This document shows, piece by piece, positions 15,585 through 21,733 of a DNA stretch of 21,733 nt. The DNA is from Capsulimonas sp. GTDB lineage: Bacteria > Armatimonadota > Armatimonadia > Armatimonadales > Capsulimonadaceae. The stretch covers positions 1 through 21,733 of the forward strand of contig JAOQAA010000604.1 of the NCBI GenBank assembly GCA_025963815.1. Direction: 5' to 3'. The first letter of the stretch is position 1, and each line of letters opens with the position of its first letter. The notes beneath the pieces are model-generated. The model had not been told where the DNA came from and searched no databases. It was given only the letters and a program-made list of their open reading frames with translations. The position numbers were made by a program, and so were the translations under genes.

Positions 15585-18419
15585 TTACTCGAAGCGGATC
15601 GAGATGGCGGCGGGTTTCAGTCCAGCTCCCGTGGCCGTTACTCTGACCACGCGGCGCTTCCCGGTTGAGCGGATGATGGCCGCAAGACGCCCATTAAACG
15701 CCCTGCGCTCAGAGGACGCATCCGGCGTGTGGTCGTTCGGATCGCCGCTGCCCGTTCCGGCAATCAGTCCGGCTGCGTCCGAAATCGTGAATATCACTTT
15801 ATCTGAAGCCACCGGGACGAATTTGCCATTCTCATCGATAATTGCCGCCTCAATGACGCTTTCATCCTCGCCATTGGCCGACAATTTCGCGAGGTCCGTC
15901 CTGAGTTCGATCTTGTACGGCTTTCCGGCTGTCGCCACCTCGTGGGTGGCGGCCAATTGTCCGCTTGCATCGTAGGCTTTGGCAGTCAGGGTTCCCGGCT
16001 CGTACATGACGGTCCATTCGGCATGGCCGTTCCGCGGACACGCTTTTCGTCCCAGGCTGACGCCGTTCAAGCTCAATTCGACCATGGGCTCATTCGAAAA
16101 GGCGATGACCGAGATTGGCTTGCCTTCACGTCCGGGCCAGTTCCAGTGCGGAGTGATATGAACGGTAGGCTTATCTTGCCAGTTCGCTTTGTAATAGTAA
16201 TAGACGCCCTTCGGAAAGCCGCACATATCGAGGATGCCGAAGTGGCTGCTGATGTTCGGCCAGCCGTACGGCGAAGGCTCGCCTTTGTAATCGAACCCCG
16301 TCCAGACGAAAGCCCCCGAAAGGTAGTCATTTTCCGCGATCGGCTTCCAGGCGTCTTCCGTCCGACGGACCCAGTTGAGCCACTCCAGACTGAAGTCGGT
16401 GTAGTTGCCGACATACGCACGGCTCCCGTCGTTCTCGTAGACGCCCCGATCCGAAACGGCGCTCGACGACTCCGTGAAGATCGTGGGCTGGTTCGGAAAG
16501 TCCTTGTGGAATTTTTCGAAGCTCTCGTTGAGGTAGTTGAAGCCCTGGATGTCTTCAACAAGGGAGATTCCCTTGCCCCAGTCCTTGTTCATCGCGCACG
16601 TCGCCAGCCGGTTCGGGTCGAGCTTGCGAACGCGCGCGAGCATCTTCTTGAAGAGTTCGGCTCCCGTGGCCGCGCCTTGAAGCGGCTCTTCGTTGCAGAG
16701 AGACCAGGCAAAGATCGAGGGATGATTTCGATCTCTGACGATCATGTCGTCCAGATCGGAGAGGTCGTCCGCCTTCGTGTCTTCCGCATACGTATGCGGG
16801 ACGTAAGTATCCCCCAAATGCCGATTCTCGTCGAGAACGAGCATTCCAAGCCTGTCGCAAGCGTCGAGGAGCTCGTTGTTGGGCGGGTTGTGGGACATGC
16901 GCCAGCCGTTGGCTCCCATTTCCAGCATCTTCTTCACGCGCCAGGATTGGAGATTGTCCGGCAAAGCAATGCCAATTCCTGCGAAATCCTGGTGGTTGCA
17001 GACGCCCTGGATCTTGATCGACTTCCCATTCAGGAAGAAGCCTTTGTCGGGATCGAAACGAACGGTTCGCACGCCGAACGTCGTGACGACGTGATCGACC
17101 GGCTGGCCGGCGATTTCGAGCGACGTCTCCAATTTGTAAAGGTTCGGCGTCTCCAGCGACCATAACAACGGACGGGGCAGCGAGATGAGGCTTTTCGATA
17201 CCGCTGTCGCTCCGGCGCCGATCGGCGCAGACGAGCGCGTCCGGAGTGAGGCGACAACCTTGCCGCCAGGGCTGACAATTCGTTCGACGACCGCGTACTC
17301 TTGGCTGCTGTTCTCTGTATTCTTGAGCGTGACACTCGTCTCGACAGTGGCCGAATCCGGGTTCGCCTCGTTTCCCACTGCCTTCGGGACCACCCAGACT
17401 CCATCCGGCGCAATGTGGAGCCGGTTCACGGATGTGAGCCACACATGCCGGTAGATGCCGCCGCCTTCGTACCACCATCCCTCGACCTTTGAGGGATCGA
17501 CATGAACGGCGATCGTCAACGGCTCTCCGGGCTTGGCCAGCGACGAGAGATCGACATGGATCGGCAGGTAACCGCTCTGGCGTCCTCCGACAAGCTTGCC
17601 GTTGATATAGATCTGCGCGTCGCGATAGACGCCGTCGAAATCGAGCCAATAATCTTTGTCCCGATTCCCCTTCGGGATAACGATCGTCTTTCGATACCAG
17701 GCTGACGGGGTGGGCAGGGATGCATGCTGCGAATCGAGTCCTTCCGTGAACGGCTGCTCGATCACGTAGTCGTGCGGAACGTTCACAACGCGCCATGCCG
17801 AGTCGTGATAGCCAGGCCCGGACGGATCGCCGCCGGCCGTAGGCGCCTGAGAGAGCCCAATAGCGACCCCATCCCACACATATCCGCCGCCCCCGGTGTT
17901 CTGCACTAGGACGGCTAGATGGTTTTCGCCTGCCGGATTCCAGGCCGAATCGAGAGAAACGTCGAACGCCTCATCCCATCCCTGATGGCTCGCGAGCCGC
18001 TTACCGTTCAGGAAGATGACCGCGTTGTCATCCACGCCGCGGAAGTGCAGCGTGCGCCGGGCGCCTGTGAGCGCCGGCAGCGTTGTCTGGTACCAGGCGT
18101 AGCCTGGACGCTGGTTGAAAACGTCCTGTCCGAGCGTCGCCGGCTGCCACGTGTGCTTGTTCTCGTCGAGCTGCGGTGCGTCACCGATCTCGCCCGACGA
18201 GGCCGGGCTCCAAGTCCAGTCCGTAATCGAGGTTCTCTTGTCCAGAGTGGCCGTCGGGTTCACTCGGAAACGCCAGCCGGCGTCCAGACTCAATCGTTGG
18301 CGGTCGCCATTCTGCTGGGCGGTTGCGGGGAGCGCCATTCCCAGGGCGCCGGCAATTGTTATTGTCAATACCATCAACTGCGACTGCTGCATGGGGCGGC
18401 AGCTCCAATTACACTGCAT
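15585..18419 (-). CDS. Modular GH2 beta-galactosidase-like enzyme with duplicated N-terminal jelly-roll, secreted
   Basis: A 944-residue GH2 enzyme, probably a beta-galactosidase. Residues 1-35 hold a signal peptide ending ATA|QQ. The GH2 N-terminal domain begins with LSLDAGWRFRVN (43-54) but is interrupted: one jelly roll spans about 105-190 (TLHFRGVDDNAVIFLNGK), and the canonical domain resumes at HDSAWRVVNVPHDY (205-218) with a second one (FDGVYRDAQIYINGK, 261-275). The Ig-like domain is about 340-450 and the barrel about 455-745, with acid/base Glu577 in WSLCNEEP and nucleophile Glu650 in IFTES. C-terminal Ig-like modules follow (about 755-940), including VELSLNGVSLG. An AAGGA site lies 8 bases before the ATG at 18419; an ATG at 18392 is a second candidate. 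GH95 ends 152 bp upstream. The exact sugar cannot be told from sequence. Confidence 0.9.
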   Translation of the reverse strand: MQCNWSCRPMQQSQLMVLTITIAGALGMALPATAQQNGDRQRLSLDAGWRFRVNPTATLDKRTSITDWTWSPASSGEIGDAPQLDENKHTWQPATLGQDVFNQRPGYAWYQTTLPALTGARRTLHFRGVDDNAVIFLNGKRLASHQGWDEAFDVSLDSAWNPAGENHLAVLVQNTGGGGYVWDGVAIGLSQAPTAGGDPSGPGYHDSAWRVVNVPHDYVIEQPFTEGLDSQHASLPTPSAWYRKTIVIPKGNRDKDYWLDFDGVYRDAQIYINGKLVGGRQSGYLPIHVDLSSLAKPGEPLTIAVHVDPSKVEGWWYEGGGIYRHVWLTSVNRLHIAPDGVWVVPKAVGNEANPDSATVETSVTLKNTENSSQEYAVVERIVSPGGKVVASLRTRSSAPIGAGATAVSKSLISLPRPLLWSLETPNLYKLETSLEIAGQPVDHVVTTFGVRTVRFDPDKGFFLNGKSIKIQGVCNHQDFAGIGIALPDNLQSWRVKKMLEMGANGWRMSHNPPNNELLDACDRLGMLVLDENRHLGDTYVPHTYAEDTKADDLSDLDDMIVRDRNHPSIFAWSLCNEEPLQGAATGAELFKKMLARVRKLDPNRLATCAMNKDWGKGISLVEDIQGFNYLNESFEKFHKDFPNQPTIFTESSSAVSDRGVYENDGSRAYVGNYTDFSLEWLNWVRRTEDAWKPIAENDYLSGAFVWTGFDYKGEPSPYGWPNISSHFGILDMCGFPKGVYYYYKANWQDKPTVHITPHWNWPGREGKPISVIAFSNEPMVELSLNGVSLGRKACPRNGHAEWTVMYEPGTLTAKAYDASGQLAATHEVATAGKPYKIELRTDLAKLSANGEDESVIEAAIIDENGKFVPVASDKVIFTISDAAGLIAGTGSGDPNDHTPDASSERRAFNGRLAAIIRSTGKRRVVRVTATGAGLKPAAISIRFE

Positions 18420-18571
18420 TCATCTTATCCTTTCAGGAACGCGGAAGATTGGGCGTTTCTGCCGCCATCGTAACGTGACGATACCTGGGTGTGTCATTGC
18501 CGACCTTGCACGCGGAGACTACAGTCCTTCGAAGCAAAATATGCGCTTCCATTTGCCACGGAAAGGGCTGT

Positions 18572-20968
18572 TCAGTTCGGCGCGATCACTATTGCCTTAT
18601 TGGGATGTGCCGCATAGGTCCATCTGCGATCTTGCCAGCGCACTGTGACCTTTCCCGAAAAACTCGGCCGTATGGTTGCCCTGGTGAGTTTTGAGTTACG
18701 CCATTCCAGATCGACACGATAGCCGCCGCGTGCGCGCACGCCCTTGATTTGCCCGTCCGACCAGGCGCTGGGTAAGGCAGGCAATAGATGCAGATCGCCG
18801 GTGTGGCTCTGCAGGAGCATTTCCACAACTCCAGCAACAAAGCCAAAATTCCCATCGATCTGAAATGGTGGATGCGCGTCGAACAGGTTGGCGTAAACCC
18901 CGCCTCCGCCTTCGTAATTAGTCCCAGCGTCCTTTGTGAGACGCAGCGCATCTTGTATCAAGCGGTACGCATGATCGCCGTCGCCAAGCCGCGCCCACGC
19001 CGCGATTTTCCAGGCAAGGCTCCAGCCCGTACCCTCGTCTCCCCGAATTTCGAGAGAACGCCGCGCCGCAGCAAACAGATCGGGTGTTTGAGGAGTGATC
19101 TGATTGCTGGGATAGAGTCCGTACAGGTGTGATATATGTCGGTGCTGCTGGTCCGGCGCCTGCGCATCCCAATCCTCAAGCCACTCCTGCAGCTGGCCCT
19201 GCGCTCCAATCTGCATCGGAGCCAATTTCGACCGTACGTCGTGAACCGTCTTTCGAAACTCGGTATCGACACCCAGGATCGCCGATGCTCTTATGCAGGC
19301 GTCGAAGAGATCGCGTAAAATCTGCATGTCCATCGTGGGGCCGGCGCATATCGCCTCATCGGGATGGTGCTGATGTTCCGGAGAGAGCGACGGACATGTC
19401 ACAAGCCATTGATGTGTTGGCTCCGCCACCAGTGTGGCGATGAAGAACTCGGCGGCTCCCTTCATTGTGGGATAATGCTTCGAGAGCGTCGACTTGTCGC
19501 CCGTGAAAAGATAATGCTCCCACAGATGAAGGCAAAGCCATGCGCCGCCGGTCGGCCACATTCCAGCCCCCCAATAGTCGCATGGAGCCGTGGCGCGCCA
19601 TGCGTCCGTATTGTGGTGGCACACCCAACCTGACGCGCCGTATTGCTTTTGCGCGGTTGACTTGCCGGCCTCGGCAAGCTCCATCACCAGAGCAAACAGC
19701 GGCTCGTGACACTCGGACAGCGCGACCTCTTCTGCCGCCCAGTAGTTCATCTCAAGATTGATGTTGGTCGTGTATTTCGAGTCCCAAGGCGGGGTCATCG
19801 AATCGTTCCACAACCCCTGGAGAGTTGCCGGCTGGCCTCCCGGTCGTGAGCAGGAGATAAGGAGATATCGACCATAATCGAAATAGAGCGATGCGACCTG
19901 AGGATCTTCGCCCCGGCCGAACGCAGCAATTCTCTGGTCCGTCGCCTCGCTGCTTGCCGTCTTCCCCAGACGGAATTCCACCTGGTCAAACAGCCGCTTG
20001 TGCGAGGCGATGTGATCTCGCCGGATATCCGCATAACGCCGCCTCTCGGCCGCCGCCAGACATCGATGAGCTCGAGCCGCCGCATTCGCGCTGATGTCCC
20101 GATAATTCTCGTAACTGGTGGCGAGCGAAACCAGTATCGTGACGGAGTCCGCATCCGACACAACAAGACCGTCGGCGTCGGCGGTTACCGTCCCCCCTTT
20201 CGGGATGTGCCGCGCCAGACCGGAAAACCGGACGGCGCCCTCAAGGCCCTTGGATTCCCCGGAGATACCCTCGATGGTGAGGTCCGCTCCCGCTGCCCCC
20301 ACCGTGCATTTTTGAGGACTGCCGAACTTGGCGCGATAAGAAATGCGGCCCGGTTTATCGGCGGTGAGCCGAATGACCAGAATCTGATCCGGCTCGCTCA
20401 CCAAGTATTCGCGGCGATAGGAAACACCGCTGGAGACATAAGTCGCCGTGGCGATTGCCGTTGCGAGGTCAAGATCGCGCCGATAGTCCTGGACACCATC
20501 CACACCTTTGGTGAACGTAATGGAGAGATCGCCAAACGTCTGATAGGGCATTTGCCCCCAGGGACGGCCGTTAAAGTGTTTACTGAATAGATCTTGAGCA
20601 GTTTTATAATCGCCGGCAAAGATTGCCTTGCGAATTGCGGGCAGAGCTTGCAAACCTTCAGAATTAGCGTAGTCGTGCGGCTGCCCCGCCCAGAGCGTAC
20701 TTTCGTTCAGCTGGATACGCTCTTCAGAAACGCCGCCGAACACCATTGCGCCGATGCGTCCGTTACCGAGTGGCAGCGCTTCCGTCCACGCGGACGCAGG
20801 TTTCCGGTACCAGAGCTGCTGCGGTTCAGGAGTAGTAGCGTTGTCGGCAAGAAGATCTGTTTTCATATTTTCCGCGTTTGCGGGATTGTCCGCACCCAAC
20901 GCCTCGACGGCAAACGTCGGAGCTGTCGAGGCGAGCAACGCTATCTTAAGAAGGTCACGTCGATTCAT
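18572..20968 (-). CDS. GH95 alpha-L-fucosidase / alpha-L-galactosidase, Tat-like signal
   Basis: A 798-residue inverting GH95 enzyme. The start [12 protein letters not shown] resembles a twin-arginine export signal (RRxLLK), with cleavage near ALG|A. The N-terminal beta-domain has NESTLWAG (88-95); the (alpha/alpha)6 barrel follows from about 310. Family catalytic residues are present: Asn402 and Asn404 in [11 protein letters not shown], general acid Glu531 in SLSPEHQ, and Asp705 in FQIDGNFG. Position 400, two before Asn402, is Thr. As I recall, 1,2-alpha-L-fucosidases have His there and a Bacteroides L-galactosidase has Thr, so L-galactose is a real option. The length is typical for the family. 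GGGAG lies 9 bases before the ATG. The next gene, GH2, follows after 152 bp with no clear terminator, so co-transcription is likely. Confidence 0.93.
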   Translation of the reverse strand: MNRRDLLKIALLASTAPTFAVEALGADNPANAENMKTDLLADNATTPEPQQLWYRKPASAWTEALPLGNGRIGAMVFGGVSEERIQLNESTLWAGQPHDYANSEGLQALPAIRKAIFAGDYKTAQDLFSKHFNGRPWGQMPYQTFGDLSITFTKGVDGVQDYRRDLDLATAIATATYVSSGVSYRREYLVSEPDQILVIRLTADKPGRISYRAKFGSPQKCTVGAAGADLTIEGISGESKGLEGAVRFSGLARHIPKGGTVTADADGLVVSDADSVTILVSLATSYENYRDISANAAARAHRCLAAAERRRYADIRRDHIASHKRLFDQVEFRLGKTASSEATDQRIAAFGRGEDPQVASLYFDYGRYLLISCSRPGGQPATLQGLWNDSMTPPWDSKYTTNINLEMNYWAAEEVALSECHEPLFALVMELAEAGKSTAQKQYGASGWVCHHNTDAWRATAPCDYWGAGMWPTGGAWLCLHLWEHYLFTGDKSTLSKHYPTMKGAAEFFIATLVAEPTHQWLVTCPSLSPEHQHHPDEAICAGPTMDMQILRDLFDACIRASAILGVDTEFRKTVHDVRSKLAPMQIGAQGQLQEWLEDWDAQAPDQQHRHISHLYGLYPSNQITPQTPDLFAAARRSLEIRGDEGTGWSLAWKIAAWARLGDGDHAYRLIQDALRLTKDAGTNYEGGGGVYANLFDAHPPFQIDGNFGFVAGVVEMLLQSHTGDLHLLPALPSAWSDGQIKGVRARGGYRVDLEWRNSKLTRATIRPSFSGKVTVRWQDRRWTYAAHPNKAIVIAPN

Positions 20969-20977
20969 TTACATTGT

Positions 20978-21020
20978 CTCCCGATCCGATGTTCTCGGAT
21001 ATTCTCGGGCAAATATTGCC
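20978..21020 (-). promoter_or_regulatory. GH95 leader: Shine-Dalgarno, inverted repeats and one-turn direct repeat
   Basis: GGGAG (20982-20978) is the ribosome site. Next to it lies an inverted repeat at 20984-21000 (atccga / tcggat, 5-base spacer). TTCTCGG occurs at 20992 and again at 21002, exactly 10 bp apart. A further inverted repeat lies at 21008-21020 (ggcaa / ttgcc, 3-base spacer). The cluster could bind a regulator along one face of the helix or fold in the mRNA beside the ribosome site. No -35/-10 pair could be assigned; the rest of 21021-21160 shows nothing I can name. Confidence 0.35.
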
Positions 21021-21160
21021 GGCAAGCAAGCAGAGGGCGCTGGGTTGCGACGCATCCCGATATTTGCGCATTCTTCGAGTTTGAATGGCAATCATTGAAT
21101 GGCTCCCCCTTGTCATGACGCCCTGCTCGAAGAAATACGCCACGCCCTCAACCCCTATTT

Positions 21161-21194
21161 AGGCGTAGCCTGGACGCTGATTGAACACATCCTG
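21161..21194 (-). pseudogene. 34-bp relic of a GH2 gene (11 codons)
   Basis: Read on the minus strand, 21194-21162 encodes QDVFNQRPGYA and then meets TAA. The same 11 residues occur at positions 98-108 of the nearby GH2 enzyme (18128-18096). Over 34 bp, 31 bases match. The three differences are all synonymous third-codon changes (GAC/GAT, GTT/GTG, AAC/AAT). Similarity stops abruptly on both sides. The fragment begins one base after the stop codon of the beta-propeller gene. It is best read as debris of a diverged GH2 paralogue left by deletion or recombination. Confidence 0.7.
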
Positions 21195-21195
21195 C

Positions 21196-21733
21196 CTATT
21201 TTCTTTTTAAGTCGGCTCGGTCCAGGGCGGCGCCGTCAAATGGAACAACGATGATCTTGCTGCCATTCAGGTCGTTACCGAGATCTTGCTCTTTTTCGAC
21301 GTTTATCGCCGCAAACGTCATTACGACCACGTGGCCTTTTTCAATGTAGACGTTGGGGCGCTCCAGTTTACACCAATGATTGACCGTTCCATTTGTATCG
21401 CGAATAAAACCCGCCGTAGGATCGTAGGCATATCCAGCGTTCAGCTTCCAATTGGCGATACCGTCCGAGGAAGTGAAGTGGAATGCTTTGCGGATATCCC
21501 ATTGGTTCGTCAGGAAATGATAGTGACCGCCGCTGTACCAAATGCAGGGATCTTCGAGGGTGTAGATATTCGGACAGTTAGGAACTTCTGAAAAAAGAGA
21601 AGGCCCCTGAACGGTGTACGGACCGGCGACATTATCGGCAAGAGCGACTAAGCCACGGCTAGTGACTGCCTCGTAACGCCCGTCAGGCCGAAGAATAATA
21701 TGAAGATTATCTTGAGTGTTGAAGGCGTCTGAG
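21196..21733 (-). CDS. GH43/GH32-like beta-propeller glycoside hydrolase-type protein, C-terminal part (5' end outside window)
   Basis: The last 178 codons of a gene whose start lies beyond the window; the stop is TAG at 21198-21196. The visible part has repeated propeller-type strands with acidic motifs: TLEDPCIWYSGGHYHF near residues 58-73, TSSDGIANWKL near 88-98, NHWCKLERPNVYIEKGHV near 118-135, and a closing GSKIIVVPFDG. LEDP and ERP motifs with DG-x-NW turns are usual in five-bladed propeller glycosidases of the GH43/GH32/GH130 type, and I place it there without a firm family number. The end looks natural rather than truncated. Its role would be removal or recognition of terminal sugars. 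It is followed by a GH2 relic and a 227-bp gap before GH95, so operon membership is uncertain. Confidence 0.65.
   Translation of the reverse strand, partial: SDAFNTQDNLHIILRPDGRYEAVTSRGLVALADNVAGPYTVQGPSLFSEVPNCPNIYTLEDPCIWYSGGHYHFLTNQWDIRKAFHFTSSDGIANWKLNAGYAYDPTAGFIRDTNGTVNHWCKLERPNVYIEKGHVVVMTFAAINVEKEQDLGNDLNGSKIIVVPFDGAALDRADLKRK

Noticed and set aside
15942..17165. 407-codon open frame on the plus strand opposite the GH2 gene
   Set aside because: It is a shadow of the GH2 catalytic region, with no recognisable domain or ribosome site.
20955..21143. 62-codon minus-strand frame upstream of GH95
   Set aside because: It overlaps the GH95 start, has no domain or ribosome site, and looks like random open sequence.
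1..21733. tRNA, rRNA, CRISPR array, insertion sequence or phage genes
   Set aside because: No clover-leaf, repeat-spacer pattern, transposase motif or terminal inverted repeat was seen on either strand.

Overview
The window is a dense carbohydrate-degradation locus. Every supported gene lies on the minus strand, so transcription runs from high to low coordinates. There are ten protein genes (two cut by the window edges), one 34-bp gene relic, one near-consensus sigma70-type promoter and several inverted repeats. I see no tRNA, rRNA, CRISPR array, insertion sequence, transporter, regulator or SusC/SusD pair. The DNA looks GC-rich except for an AT-rich patch near 15410-15515. Shine-Dalgarno sites (AAGGAG, GGAG, AGAGG) precede several genes, and most products carry Sec-type signal peptides, one a Tat-like one. 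The gene content, with a beta-helix hydrolase fused to a PDZ domain, many secreted glycosidases and no SusCD, suggests a free-living Gram-negative polysaccharide degrader such as Armatimonadota, Planctomycetota, Verrucomicrobiota or Acidobacteriota. That placement is a low-confidence inference.

Layout in the direction of transcription: (1) 21733-21196, the C-terminal part of a GH43/GH32-like beta-propeller protein, followed within a base by a 34-bp relic of a GH2 gene. (2) A 227-bp gap with repeats, then the GH95 enzyme (20968-18572) and a modular GH2 enzyme (18419-15585). (3) A strong promoter (15495-15467) and a structured leader drive a small secreted protein of unknown function (15368-14871). 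A long GC-rich hairpin at 14838-14806 follows it. (4) A tight run: secreted serine esterase (14639-11859), GH141-like beta-helix enzyme with a C-terminal PDZ domain (11803-9386), GH3 (9382-7241), second GH2 (7167-3691), GH97 (3694-1751, start overlapping the previous stop as ATGA) and GH35 (1683 to beyond position 1). Gaps in this run are -4 to 73 bp, so it is probably one operon.

The set reads as an exo-acting system that strips side chains from a complex plant cell-wall glycan. GH95 removes an alpha-L-fucosyl or alpha-L-galactosyl cap, GH97 an alpha-galactosyl or alpha-glucosyl unit, GH35 and the GH2 enzymes beta-galactosyl or related units, GH141 alpha-L-fucosyl or xylan bonds, and the esterase acyl groups. 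GH3, which lacks a signal peptide, would finish short oligosaccharides inside the cell. Residue Thr400 of the GH95 enzyme sits where fucosidases have His, which favours L-galactose. That would fit substrates such as complex glucuronoarabinoxylan, rhamnogalacturonan II or L-galactose-bearing xyloglucan. No substrate is proven by the sequence.

The most unusual points are the GH2 relic, the GH141-PDZ fusion, the strongly expressed-looking small secreted protein set among the hydrolases, and the GH2 enzyme with a second jelly-roll module inserted in its N-terminal domain.
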